Numbered from the stretch's first letter, positions 1 to 7,371 are shown. The stretch is 25,142 bases of DNA from JAQGMJ01 sp036271855 (GCA_036271855.1 DATAZV010000208.1:1-25142), one strand, 5' to 3'. Numbers and translations: made by a program. The notes: generated by a model from the letters alone, not told the origin.

Positions 1-2
1 CC

Positions 3-389
3 GCCTATATCGACAGCATCGGCGGCCTCAAGGCGCCGGCCGACCTGCGCCGCGCCACCCTGCTGCGCCACCCGCTGCTGTTCTGGCAGCCCTGGTTCGA
101 AGCCGCCGGCCTGGACTGGCTCGAACCCGTCAGCGGCCCGAGTTATGAAGACGCCATGATGATGTACGAGGCCGCCGCTGCCGGCCACGGCGTCGCGCTC
201 ACGCCCAAGACCCTGTTCGACGCCCAGGGCAAGACCCTGGTCCAGCCGTTCGAGCTTGAATTGCCGGATCGCGCCTATTACATCGTGCTGGCGCCGGAAG
301 CCGCGGAACGGCCGCTGACGCGCCTGTTTATCGACTGGCTGCTGCAAGCAGCGCTTGCCGGTTCGGCCAGTCGCCAAACAGCGACCTAA
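3..389 (+). CDS. LysR-type transcriptional regulator, C-terminal part (5' truncated by window edge)
   Basis: The reading frame is open from the first bases of the window and stops at the TAA at 387-389, giving about 128 residues of the C-terminal end of a longer protein. The segment resembles the distal half of a LysR substrate-binding domain of the GcvA/AmpR-like type. It has a YEDAMMMYEAAAAGHGVALT stretch (the 'all alpha-beta, hydrophobic G-x-G-V-A' region that closes the effector pocket), then a strand ending in YYIVLAP and a terminal FIDWLL helix. The helix-turn-helix and the effector-contacting N-terminal half lie outside the window, so neither effector nor targets can be inferred. The downstream zinc-ribbon gene is in the same direction, but a 72-bp gap with a possible -10 element (TAGAAT, 419-424) suggests a separate promoter. 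The LysR assignment is fairly safe; the subfamily is not. Confidence 0.8.
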   Translation, partial: AYIDSIGGLKAPADLRRATLLRHPLLFWQPWFEAAGLDWLEPVSGPSYEDAMMMYEAAAAGHGVALTPKTLFDAQGKTLVQPFELELPDRAYYIVLAPEAAERPLTRLFIDWLLQAALAGSASRQTAT

Positions 390-461
390 ATACTTCACCG
401 CACAGTCGGTGCAGGGTGTAGAATCCGCGCCTTTTCGCAAGCACCGGATCGCCACAGCACC

Positions 462-680
462 ATGGATGAAGCAGACGTCGCACAAAACGAAATCGAGTTC
501 CACGAGCGCGCCATGCGCGCCAAAAAAGGAGATGAATTAGCCGCCATCGGCGAGTGCCACAATTGCGGCGAAACCCTGGCCGCGAACCAGAAATTCTGCG
601 ACCCCGATTGCGAAGCGGACTTTCGCAAGCGCCAGTGGCACGTCAAGCAGCGCAACCTGCCGCCGCCCCTGGTGCCCTGA
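462..680 (+). CDS. Small C4 zinc-ribbon protein (72 aa)
   Basis: A 72-residue protein of unknown function. Residues 1-25 are predicted helical and acidic, starting MDEADVAQNEIEFHE. Residues 32-50 hold a four-cysteine zinc-binding site: C32-x2-C35 (ECHNCG) and C46-x3-C50 (FCDPDC). A basic tail (FRKRQWHVKQR) follows. The arrangement resembles small DUF2116-type zinc ribbons. The N-terminus also recalls the D-x-A-D/A start of the TraR/DksA-like proteins that bind RNA polymerase, but the spacing between cysteine pairs is shorter than in TraR, so that link is only suggestive. The start at 462 has no strong Shine-Dalgarno but lies about 40 bp after a TAGAAT box. The cysteine pattern argues for a real gene; a role in transcription or nucleic-acid binding is inference. 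Confidence 0.72.
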   Translation: MDEADVAQNEIEFHERAMRAKKGDELAAIGECHNCGETLAANQKFCDPDCEADFRKRQWHVKQRNLPPPLVP

Positions 681-1043
681 AGCCCGTTTGCGCGCAATCG
701 CATCTGCTGCGCGCGAATCTCACCCTGCAATTCGTTCCAGCGCCGGCTTGCGCTGAGACCATGAACGCAGCCGGCGTTGCGCGAACACGCGCCCGCTTCG
801 CCTGAATCGGATTCAGCCGACCCGCAAAACTATTCGTTTGCGGCAGGGTGCCCGCAAGCGGCATTCTCCCAACTGCGCCAACCGCGCATCTGCATCACGC
901 CGGCCCACCTCGCCGGCCTCTCTCTGCCCAAAAGGTCTCCCCTGGTTCTGCATCGGCTCCCACCGCGGCCGCCTGCGCCAGCCATTTCATCGGGTTGATG
1001 GCATTCGCCAGTCCCCGGACCGACACGAGCAAGGAGAAACAAA
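681..1043. other. Intergenic region upstream of ilvE with two dyad-symmetric elements
   Basis: This 363-bp stretch has no convincing gene; the short ORFs crossing it on both strands have shadow-like composition. It contains a 15-bp perfect palindrome at 802-816 (ctgaat-cgg-attcag). Right after it is a hairpin at 822-843 with a 7-bp stem (ccgcaaa/tttgcgg) and an 8-base loop. A good Shine-Dalgarno (aaggag, 1031-1036) precedes ilvE at its end. No T-box, leader peptide or known riboswitch was recognised. The region presumably carries the ilvE promoter and perhaps an operator. Confidence 0.45.
802..816. promoter_or_regulatory. 15-bp perfect palindrome, possible operator upstream of ilvE
   Basis: The sequence ctgaatcggattcag is exactly self-complementary apart from its central 3 bases. 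It lies 228 bp before the ilvE start. Symmetry of this size suits a dimeric regulator site, but no regulator is known and chance occurrence is possible. Confidence 0.25.
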
Positions 1044-1964
1044 ATGTCAATGAGCGAAAAAAACGGCTGGATCTGGTTTGACGGGGCGCTCAAGCCCTGG
1101 GCCGAATGCGCCACCCACGTTCTCACCCACACCCTGCATTACGGCCTGGGCGTATTCGAAGGCGTGCGCGCCTACTCGACTTCGCGCGGCACCGCAGTGT
1201 TTCGCCTCGGCGACCATACCAAACGCCTGGTGCAATCCGCGCACATCCTCGGTATCGAGCTGCCCTATGGCAAGGAAGAACTGGAAGCCGCGCAACTCGA
1301 AGTGCTGCGCGCCAACAAGCTCAAGCAGGCCTACATCCGCCCACTGGTATTCATGGGCTCGGAGCGCCTGGGCATCTCCACCGAAGGCGTTTCCACCCAC
1401 GTCGCCATCGCCGCCTGGGAATGGAGTGCCTACCTCGGTGCCGCCGCGCTCGACAAAGGCATCCGGGTGAAGATCTCGTCGTTCGCCCGGCATCACGTCA
1501 ACGTGCAGATGTGCCGCTCCAAATCCGTTTCCACCTACGCCAACTCGATCCTCGCCAACCGCGAGGCGAAGCAGGACGGCTACGACGAGGCGCTGCTGCT
1601 GGATACCGACGGCTTTGTCGCCGAAGGCTCGGGCGAAAATATTTTCCTGGTGCGCGACGGCAAGCTGATCGAACCCGAACTCGCCTCCGCCCTGGAAGGC
1701 GTGACGCGGCGCGCGATCATCGATTTCGCCTACGAAGCCGGCATCCCGGTGCAGGCGCGCCGCGTCACCCGCGACGAGGTGTACATCGCCGACGAGGCCT
1801 TTTTCACCGGTACCGCCGCCGAAGTGACGCCTATCATCGAAGTCGATCGCCGGCGCATCGGCAGCGGCAAGCCGGGGCCGATCACGCAAATGATGCAGCA
1901 GAAATTCTTCAACTGCGTGCACGGCGAGGACGCGACCCGCGCCGACTGGCTGACCTATGTGTAA
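1044..1964 (+). CDS. ilvE: Branched-chain-amino-acid aminotransferase (IlvE)
   Basis: A fold-type IV PLP-dependent aminotransferase of 306 residues, the usual IlvE length. It interconverts leucine, isoleucine and valine with their 2-oxo acids using glutamate/2-oxoglutarate in the cytoplasm, the last step of branched-chain amino acid synthesis. Seen in the sequence: the N-terminal HYGLGVFEGVRAY motif (residues 32-44), then CRSKSVSTYANSILANREAK, where K160 aligns with the Schiff-base lysine. Next come the EGSGENIF motif (about 194-201), GVTRRAII and the FTGTAAEVTPI loop (about 254-264) that binds the PLP phosphate. The ATG at 1044 is preceded by aaggag at 1031-1036, which fixes the start. A second in-frame ATG two codons on is less well placed. 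The gene appears monocistronic: a 7-bp stem hairpin follows and the next gene is convergent. Confidence 0.96.
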   Translation: MSMSEKNGWIWFDGALKPWAECATHVLTHTLHYGLGVFEGVRAYSTSRGTAVFRLGDHTKRLVQSAHILGIELPYGKEELEAAQLEVLRANKLKQAYIRPLVFMGSERLGISTEGVSTHVAIAAWEWSAYLGAAALDKGIRVKISSFARHHVNVQMCRSKSVSTYANSILANREAKQDGYDEALLLDTDGFVAEGSGENIFLVRDGKLIEPELASALEGVTRRAIIDFAYEAGIPVQARRVTRDEVYIADEAFFTGTAAEVTPIIEVDRRRIGSGKPGPITQMMQQKFFNCVHGEDATRADWLTYV

Positions 1965-1971
1965 CAGCGGT

Positions 1972-1989
1972 GTGTCAGCGGTCTGACAC
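1972..1989. terminator. Hairpin between convergent ilvE and ogt
   Basis: A perfect 7-bp stem (gtgtcag/ctgacac) with a cggt loop starts 8 bp after the ilvE stop codon and lies 22 bp beyond the ogt stop on the other strand. There is no U-tract on either side, so it may be a weak bidirectional terminator or a 3'-end stabilising structure. Confidence 0.5.
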
Positions 1990-2011
1990 GCTCTGAAGGC
2001 ACCGGGGCGCG

Positions 2012-2539
2012 CTACGCGAGCAGCGCGCCCTCGTGGCGCAACAGCCAGGCTTTGGTGGCAATGCCGCCGCCAAAGCCGGTCAATGCACCACCGCTGCCGA
2101 TCACCCGGTGACACGGCAGCACGATGGCGACCGGGTTTTGTCCATTGGCCGCGCCGATCGCCCGCACCGCGGCCGGCTTGCCGATGCGCGCGGCCTGCGC
2201 GGCGTAACTGGCCGTCTTGCCGACCGGGATCTGGCGCAGCGCCAGCCAGGCGCTTTGCTGGAACGCGGTGCCCCCCAGGCTCACCGGCAGATCGTTGATC
2301 GCCTCCAGTTCGCCCGCCAGGTAGGCGGCAATGCGGGTGCCGAAGCCTTGCGGGTTCCGGCTTTCGACAAAGCGATAGCTGCCATAGCGGCGCTTGAGCA
2401 ATTTGTCCATGCGCGCCTCATAGCCGGCGAAATCCACCGCGCACAGCTTGTCGCCATCGACGGCGTAAAGCACGGCTTCGAACGGCGCGCCCTTGGGCGC
2501 GGCAACGTGGTCGAACAGCAATTCAATCGGTGCATTCAT
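2012..2539 (-). CDS. ogt: Methylated-DNA--protein-cysteine S-methyltransferase (Ogt)
   Basis: A 175-residue suicide enzyme that transfers methyl or alkyl groups from O6-alkylguanine (and O4-alkylthymine) in DNA to its own cysteine. The invariant active-site motif PCHRV is present at residues 142-146, with the acceptor Cys at 143. It is followed by the usual IGSGGALTGFGGG segment and a WLLRHEG C-terminus. The upstream FQQSAWLALRQIPVGKTASY stretch is the helix-wing region typical of the family. Its ATG overlaps the TGA of the Ada-AlkA gene (ATGA, 2536-2539), so the two are translationally coupled. The pair covers complementary damage: O6-alkylguanine here, N3-alkylpurines by the glycosylase. 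Identification is secure. Confidence 0.95.
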   Translation of the reverse strand: MNAPIELLFDHVAAPKGAPFEAVLYAVDGDKLCAVDFAGYEARMDKLLKRRYGSYRFVESRNPQGFGTRIAAYLAGELEAINDLPVSLGGTAFQQSAWLALRQIPVGKTASYAAQAARIGKPAAVRAIGAANGQNPVAIVLPCHRVIGSGGALTGFGGGIATKAWLLRHEGALLA

Positions 2540-4065
2540 GCGGCACTCCTGACTTCATGATTCCACAAGGTTTGCGCGGCGTAAGCCCGCCAGGGGCGCC
2601 AGCGCTCGGCGTAGTGCAGCAACTCCTTCGGTGTTTGCGCGATCCCCAAGGATTTGGCGGCGCGCACCAGCCCGAGGTCGCCGGAGGGAAAGGCATCCGG
2701 GTCGGCAAAGCCGCGCATCGCCACGTACTGCGCGGTCCACGGACCGATGCCGGGCAACTCGCAGAACTCGGCGCTGAATTGTTCCAGCCCGACATAGCGC
2801 TCGCGCCAGGACAAGTTGGTGGCGACGTGTTGCCCGAGCGAAATCAGGGTTTGCGCCCGCGCCCGCACCAGGCCGATGGCGCGCAAATCGTCCACCTGCG
2901 CGGCACCCAATACCTCCGGCCGGGGAAAAGCCAGGCGCAAACGTTCCGCGTGCATGCCGGCAACGCTGAACGGTTCGCCCAGTTTCGCTACCAGACGCCC
3001 TGCCAGGGTGGTGGCGGCAGCCACGCTCACCTGCTGGCCCAGCACGGCGCGCACCGCCAGTTCATACGGGTCCCAGGCGCAAGGCACGCCGATGCCGGGC
3101 TTTTTCAGCGCCGGCTTAAGCTTCGGGTCGCGCAACAAATGCGCACGGATCGCCGCCGCCGGCGCATCCAGGTCGAACATGCGCTTGACCCGCGCGACAA
3201 TGGCCGGCAGGCGCGCCGCTTCCGGAAAATCGCAATTGAGCAACAAGCCATCGGCATCGGCGCGCACGCCGAAGGTGCCGACCGCGGCGCCGATGCGGAT
3301 CGAGCGCGCATAGTCAAGTTCGCCCACCGACTCGACCCCGGCGAACGCACGCGCGCGGTAAAAATCCAATAGCCCGGCAAAGCGCCCGGCGTCGATGCCG
3401 CCCAGGCGCAATTGCACCTGCTCCGCGGCATGGGCGATCTTTTTGCGCCGCAGGCTGCCCGGCGCGCGGCCATACGCGGTGCTCAGGGTCGCATTGAAGC
3501 GGCGCACGCTGCCGAAGCCGGAAGCGAATGCGACCTGGGTCAGCGACAGCGCCGACTCCTCGATCAACTGCTTGGCGAACAGCAGGCGGCGCATTTGCGC
3601 CACCGCGATCGGCGAGGCACCCAGGTGCTCCTCAAACAACCGGCGCAAATGGCGCGCGGTGACGCCGATGCGCGCGCTCAATGACTCCAGCGATCCCTCG
3701 TTGAGCGCACCGGCGTCGATCGCCTCGAGCGCGCGCGACACCAGCGCCGCGCCGCCGCTTTCCTGGCCGCGCACCGCCGGCGCGCGCTCCGGACGGCAGC
3801 GCAGGCAGGGCCGGTAGCCGGACTCGAACGCGGCGGCGGCACTCGGATAGAAGGTGACGTTCGCCCGCTTGGGCGTGCGCGCCGGGCATACAGGCCGGCA
3901 AAAAATCCCGGTGGTGCGCACTGCGACGAAAAAACGGCCATCGAAGCGCGGGTCGCGGGTTTCGTAGGCGCGGAACAGGTTTTCGGCCGCGCTGCCCTGA
4001 TCCTCGTGATGGCGCAGGGCCTGGCCGAGGTAACCGCCGGCGTCGCCTGTATCGATGTAGTCCAT
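2536..4065 (-). CDS. alkA: Ada-type methyl-sensor/AraC regulator fused to AlkA 3-methyladenine DNA glycosylase
   Basis: A 509-residue fusion. Residues about 30-95 form the Ada N-terminal zinc domain. Cysteines 56, 60, 87 and 90 have the same 4-27-3 spacing as E. coli Ada C38/C42/C69/C72, so C56 is the likely methylphosphotriester acceptor. Residues about 108-205 form an AraC-type double helix-turn-helix. Residues about 215-325 match the AlkA N-terminal domain, and about 330-505 the HhH-GPD glycosylase, with the hairpin LPGIGPWTAQY (437-447) and likely catalytic Asp at 463 (FPSGDLGL). The protein should sense alkylation, activate its own operon and excise N3-methyladenine. The O6-methyltransferase domain found in E. 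coli Ada is absent; ogt, overlapping downstream, supplies it. The start at 4065 lacks a clear ribosome binding site, and the first ~25 residues look non-conserved, so the true start may be internal. Confidence 0.92.
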   Translation of the reverse strand: MDYIDTGDAGGYLGQALRHHEDQGSAAENLFRAYETRDPRFDGRFFVAVRTTGIFCRPVCPARTPKRANVTFYPSAAAAFESGYRPCLRCRPERAPAVRGQESGGAALVSRALEAIDAGALNEGSLESLSARIGVTARHLRRLFEEHLGASPIAVAQMRRLLFAKQLIEESALSLTQVAFASGFGSVRRFNATLSTAYGRAPGSLRRKKIAHAAEQVQLRLGGIDAGRFAGLLDFYRARAFAGVESVGELDYARSIRIGAAVGTFGVRADADGLLLNCDFPEAARLPAIVARVKRMFDLDAPAAAIRAHLLRDPKLKPALKKPGIGVPCAWDPYELAVRAVLGQQVSVAAATTLAGRLVAKLGEPFSVAGMHAERLRLAFPRPEVLGAAQVDDLRAIGLVRARAQTLISLGQHVATNLSWRERYVGLEQFSAEFCELPGIGPWTAQYVAMRGFADPDAFPSGDLGLVRAAKSLGIAQTPKELLHYAERWRPWRAYAAQTLWNHEVRSAA

Positions 4066-4126
4066 ACGGCACTGTACGCCCGCGGGGCGCCGCTGACTAG
4101 CCGTTTTCGGACATCAATGGGAGCGG

Positions 4127-4900
4127 TTAATCCGCGTGTTTGTGCAGTGAAATGTCGCCATACCAGGCATGCACCCGCTCGCCGGTGTTGTCGGTGTCGG
4201 TCATGATGCCGATGGCGGTGATCGCACCGGGCTCCTCGCCGAAGGCGCGCTTGTAGTCCTCCACCAGGTTGCGCCTGACTTCCTGCCAGCGGCCCACCTT
4301 GTCGCGGCCCGATTCGGCCACCACCATCTTGATGCGCCCGGTATGCCTGTTCGCGATCACCATGTCCTTTTTCGCGCGGTTTTCCCAGATGTACATCAGC
4401 GTGGCATAGGGCATCTGCTGGCCGGTCATCGCCTTCACCTGGGAGTAGAAGATCTTTTCGCCGAAATCGAGCTTGTCCATGTCGCCGGCGAAGGTCACCA
4501 CCAGGCGCACCGGCGAATCCTCGCGGCTGCCACGGGTGTTGTCGGCGCCCTTGATCAGGTCTTCGACCTTCCAGCGCCAGGAGAGCTCGGCATAGGCACG
4601 CGGGTCGAGATTGGCCAGCGGGTGGATCAGGCCGGAGGCAGAAGCATCGGCGCGCGCGCTGATCACGGTCTTGCCGTCATCCTGCACCATGCGGTAAGCG
4701 GTGGGTTTTTTCAGCCGCGACAGCGTCCAGGGCTGCCAGCTGCCCGGCAGCACTTCGCCCGGCTTGCCGGTGGAAAAGCGCGTCACGTCGGCCAGCGCCA
4801 CGGTCTCCAAAGCCGGCTTGTGCACGGCGCAGCCGGCCAGTACGCAAGCCAGCACGCAAATGAGCGCGAGCGCCCAGAATTGGTGATTCAACCTACGCAC
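4127..4900 (-). CDS. DUF3047-family lipoprotein
   Basis: A predicted 257-residue lipoprotein. I place the start at a GTG (4898-4900) because gaggag (4908-4913 on the plus strand as ctcctc) lies 7 bp upstream. This start also gives a compact lipoprotein signal, with a hydrophobic stretch ending LACVLAGC and Cys24 as the lipidation site; longer in-frame starts would bury the signal. The mature part (FSTGKPGEVLPGSWQPW..., SWRWKV, RLVVTFAGD, YATLMYIWEN, YGDISLH) matches DUF3047, a periplasmic or outer-membrane-associated family of unknown function. It is divergent from the exported protein gene at 5164, with 263 bp between them that must hold both promoters. The family call is by recognition of the conserved tryptophan-rich strands; no function is proposed. 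Confidence 0.8.
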   Translation of the reverse strand: MRRLNHQFWALALICVLACVLAGCAVHKPALETVALADVTRFSTGKPGEVLPGSWQPWTLSRLKKPTAYRMVQDDGKTVISARADASASGLIHPLANLDPRAYAELSWRWKVEDLIKGADNTRGSREDSPVRLVVTFAGDMDKLDFGEKIFYSQVKAMTGQQMPYATLMYIWENRAKKDMVIANRHTGRIKMVVAESGRDKVGRWQEVRRNLVEDYKRAFGEEPGAITAIGIMTDTDNTGERVHAWYGDISLHKHAD

Positions 4901-5163
4901 TGCTTTTCTCCTCGAACCTCGCCGGCCCTTCCGCTGTCGTGTGCTGCTGCGCGGAATGGTGCCGGCAAAGCAAAACGGACCGTACTTTAACGCGAACACC
5001 GATTCTGCGGCATACAGCGTCACCACAGTTTGCAGATAAACGCCCGAATTCGGCCATATTTGTTCATCAGGCCGGCGGATTCGGCCCTGGCGGCGCCAGC
5101 GGCGGCGGTTGAAATGGCATGCATCGGCAGCCGCCCCGGCCGCCGACCCCCGAGGAAACAACC

Positions 5164-5901
5164 ATGCCCACTTGCCTTCGACCCCTCGCCGTTTCACTGC
5201 TGGCCGCCTTTTCGCTGCACTGCGGCGTGGCCTTGGCCGCGCCGGCGGACGCAAATCCGGCGCAAGGCGTATATGTGGGCGAAATCGGCCCGGGCAATGC
5301 GGTGTTGCTGACCCTGGAGCCGGCAGCGCCGGGCAGCGCCGTCACCGGCGCCTACCACCCAGCGCTGGGCTGGAACCAGCAAGACTGGCAACTGAGCGGG
5401 CAACTGTCCAGCAGCCGGCGCCTGAACCTGCGCGCCACCGAGAGCAGCGCCCATGGCAAGGCCGCCGAAGCGGGCCGTTTTGACGCCCGCGTCAGTGAAG
5501 ACGGCGCCCGCATAGCCGGCACCTGGACCAGCGCGGACGGGCGGCGCAGGCTGCCGGTCAGCCTGACCCGCGCCGCTTCCTGGAGCACCCAGGCGGTCGA
5601 GGCCGACGGCGGCGTGCGCACCTGCGAGCGCCCGCAATTTGCCGATGCGCGCTATGAGCGGGTGAACCGCGAATTGGCCGAGGCCTGCGATTATTTCCTC
5701 GCCGACGGCCATGAAGGGCCCGGCAAACTGCGCCTGGAAATAGACAGTCTGGGCCAGTATATGGTCGCCGCCATCGCCTACGCCAGGAATCGCGGCGCCG
5801 AACTGCCGCCGGAGGTGATTGCCGTCGACCTCGGCAGCGAGGACGACAGCCTGCCCGGCTATTCTCCGGCGCGCACGCGCGCCATCGCTTCGCGCCCGTA
5901 A
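5164..5901 (+). CDS. Exported protein of unknown function (245 aa)
   Basis: The start ATG at 5164 follows gagga (5152-5156) and begins a classical signal peptide (basic start, LAVSLLAAFSLHCGVALA core, likely cleavage after residue 25 or 26); a longer frame from 5119 has no such signal. The mature protein is beta-rich in its first half, with a repeated 'G-x-Y/W ... L-x-G' pattern such as VTGAYHPALGWNQQDWQLSG and IAGTWTSADGRRRLPVSLTR, like a small calycin or beta-barrel fold. A more helical second half follows, starting at TCERPQF. I do not recognise a family. It probably acts in the periplasm. It stands alone downstream of a divergent promoter region. Confidence 0.7.
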   Translation: MPTCLRPLAVSLLAAFSLHCGVALAAPADANPAQGVYVGEIGPGNAVLLTLEPAAPGSAVTGAYHPALGWNQQDWQLSGQLSSSRRLNLRATESSAHGKAAEAGRFDARVSEDGARIAGTWTSADGRRRLPVSLTRAASWSTQAVEADGGVRTCERPQFADARYERVNRELAEACDYFLADGHEGPGKLRLEIDSLGQYMVAAIAYARNRGAELPPEVIAVDLGSEDDSLPGYSPARTRAIASRP

Positions 5902-6051
5902 GAAGCAGGGCGTGGCCGCGCATCCGTTCCGGCCCGAGCCGCAATAATTTCCCTTCCCGGTACAGGAACTCGCCACCCCGGCTTTCGTCAAACTCCCCGA
6001 CATCGCGGCGGGTCGCCGCCGATCCACCCAACAATCCGAGGTTCCGAGAGA

Positions 6052-6138
6052 ATGCCCGGCAATCTGCCTTTTTCCATTCTATTCCCGCTGTTTCTGCTGT
6101 TTACCGGCAGCTTGCTGCTCGGCTTTGCCTACCACTGA
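6052..6138 (+). CDS. Candidate 28-aa single-span membrane microprotein
   Basis: This tiny ORF begins with ATG at 6052, just after gagag (6046-6050), and ends with TGA at 6136-6138. It encodes 28 residues dominated by one hydrophobic stretch (FSILFPLFLLFTGSLLLGFAY), as in single-pass membrane microproteins. It sits 52 bp before the apaG start used here, in the same direction, so it could be co-transcribed. The base composition is more AT-rich and phenylalanine/leucine-rich than its surroundings, which is what a membrane segment would need. There is no homology evidence; it may be a chance ORF. Confidence 0.4.
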   Translation: MPGNLPFSILFPLFLLFTGSLLLGFAYH

Positions 6139-6190
6139 GGCGGCAGCAGCGCGCTTGCGCAACGCCGCGATTTCGTGTGCAATGCACCGC

Positions 6191-6568
6191 ATGGGCGGCA
6201 AATACGAAATTACGGTCAGCGTGCGCACGCAGTTTGTGCCGGAACAATCCGATACAGCCAGCGGCCCGTTCGTCTTCGCCTACTTCGTCACGCTGAAAAA
6301 TACCGGCAGCATACCGGCGCAGCTGATCAGCCGGCACTGGATCATCACCGACGCGGAAGGGCACAGCCAGGAGGTCAAGGGCTTGGGCGTGGTCGGCCAC
6401 CAGCCGCTGCTCAAACCGGGCGAAGAGTTCCAGTACCAGAGCGGCACCCCGCTGGGCACGCCCGTAGGCACCATGCGCGGCAGCTACCAGATGGTGGCCG
6501 AAGACGGCACGCAATTCGATGCGGACATTCCGGAATTCGTGCTGTCGATGCCGCGCACCCTGCACTGA
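6191..6568 (+). CDS. apaG: ApaG (DUF525) family protein
   Basis: An ApaG protein: a compact fibronectin-type-III/immunoglobulin-like beta-sandwich found in many proteobacteria, named from the E. coli apaGH neighbourhood. Its biochemical role is not settled. The sequence shows the conserved KYEITVSVRTQFVPEQS start, FAYFVTLKNTGSIPAQL, the glycine-rich loop VKGLGVVGHQPLLKPGE and the ending GSYQMVAEDGTQFDADIP. I chose the ATG at 6191 (125 aa) because the family is usually about 125 residues. The ATG at 6182 is an alternative, and the frame stays open to a TTG at 6125, but that extension is not conserved-looking. In related betaproteobacteria apaG commonly lies near mltA, as it does here two genes on. 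Confidence 0.92.
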   Translation: MGGKYEITVSVRTQFVPEQSDTASGPFVFAYFVTLKNTGSIPAQLISRHWIITDAEGHSQEVKGLGVVGHQPLLKPGEEFQYQSGTPLGTPVGTMRGSYQMVAEDGTQFDADIPEFVLSMPRTLH

Positions 6569-6597
6569 AAATCGGACCTTCCCGTAGAGCTATCGCC

Positions 6598-7152
6598 ATG
6601 CGCCGCCCCTTACGCACCCTCTTGATGCCGCCACTGATGCTGCTGGCCGCGCTTCTCATGTTCGTCGAGGAAGTGCTGTGGGAAGCGCTCCAGCGCATCA
6701 TGGCCGCTTTCGGCCGGCTGCCGGTAATGCGCTCGATCGAAGCGTGGATCAGCCGCCTGCCGCCCTACGGCGCCGCCGCCGCCTTCCTGTTTCCCGGCGC
6801 CCTGTTGCTGCCGGTCAAGCTGGCCGCGGTCTGGCTGATCGCCCATCATCACGCCATGTTCGGCTGCCAGGTGATCCTTGCCGCCAAACTCGTCGGCACC
6901 GCGCTGGTGGCGCGCATTTTCACCCTCACCAAACCCCAGCTGATGACGCTCGCCTGGTTCGTCACGCTCTACAATTTCGTCATGCGCTGGCGCGTCACGC
7001 TGTACGGCTGGGTAATGGCTTCCGGCGCCTGGCAAAGGGTGGAGGCAATCCGCGCCGCCGTCCGCGCCTGGTTTTCGCGCTGGAAACCGGGCCGCTTCGG
7101 CATGCGCCTGCGCGCGATCCAGCGCTACCGGCGGCGATCCGCCTTCCGGTGA
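6598..7152 (+). CDS. Conserved multi-pass inner-membrane protein (184 aa)
   Basis: A basic membrane protein starting at ATG 6598, 29 bp after apaG. Hydrophobic segments lie at about residues 7-24 (LLMPPLMLLAALLMFVEE), 57-80 (GAAAAFLFPGALLLPVKLAAVWLIA) and 88-105, followed by a hydrophobic stretch near 120-130. The C-terminal ~40 residues are arginine-rich and probably cytoplasmic. It contains WEALQRIMAAFGRLPVMRSIEAWISRLPP in an amphipathic linker. I recall similar hypothetical membrane proteins in Burkholderiales but know no function. Same orientation and short spacing suggest co-transcription with apaG. A weak stem followed by TTTT at 7159-7181 may end the unit. Confidence 0.72.
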   Translation: MRRPLRTLLMPPLMLLAALLMFVEEVLWEALQRIMAAFGRLPVMRSIEAWISRLPPYGAAAAFLFPGALLLPVKLAAVWLIAHHHAMFGCQVILAAKLVGTALVARIFTLTKPQLMTLAWFVTLYNFVMRWRVTLYGWVMASGAWQRVEAIRAAVRAWFSRWKPGRFGMRLRAIQRYRRRSAFR

Positions 7153-7158
7153 AAAACG

Positions 7159-7181
7159 GCGCGACAGGCAGGCGCGCTTTT
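7159..7181 (+). terminator. Weak intrinsic-terminator-like hairpin
   Basis: A 5-bp GC stem (gcgcg/cgcgc) with a 9-base loop is followed directly by tttt, seven bases after the stop of the membrane protein gene. The short stem and short T-run make this a marginal terminator. Confidence 0.3.
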
Positions 7182-7191
7182 CGCCCCGCCC

Positions 7192-7371
7192 CTAGCCGCC
7201 TTCGCGCTGGTTCTTTTTCTCATCTGCTTTTTCGCCCGCTTTTTCGTCCCGTGCCGGCGGCTTCGGTTTGCGCGGCCAGGTCCACCAGATGATGAAGGCA
7301 CCCAGGCCGAAGGCACTACACATTTCCAGCACGATGACCCACAAACCGCTCTCGAACACCTTGCTCTCCAT
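7192..7371 (-). CDS. Small single-span membrane protein with charged tail (59 aa)
   Basis: A 59-residue minus-strand protein: short polar start, one strong transmembrane segment (LWVIVLEMCSAFGLGAFIIW, about residues 9-28), then WTWPRKPKPPARDEK and a lysine/glutamate-rich cytoplasmic-like tail. The amphipathic layout and the locally lower GC of the tail suggest a real gene and not a shadow. I chose ATG at 7371; a TTG two codons upstream (7377) is possible. Its start region overlaps the probable 5' end of mltA on the other strand, so one of the two starts may be misplaced. No function is known to me. Confidence 0.55.
   Translation of the reverse strand: MESKVFESGLWVIVLEMCSAFGLGAFIIWWTWPRKPKPPARDEKAGEKADEKKNQREGG

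Noticed and set aside
1047..2114. 355-codon minus-strand frame across ilvE
   Set aside because: It is antisense to the well-supported ilvE and runs into ogt; no recognisable motif.
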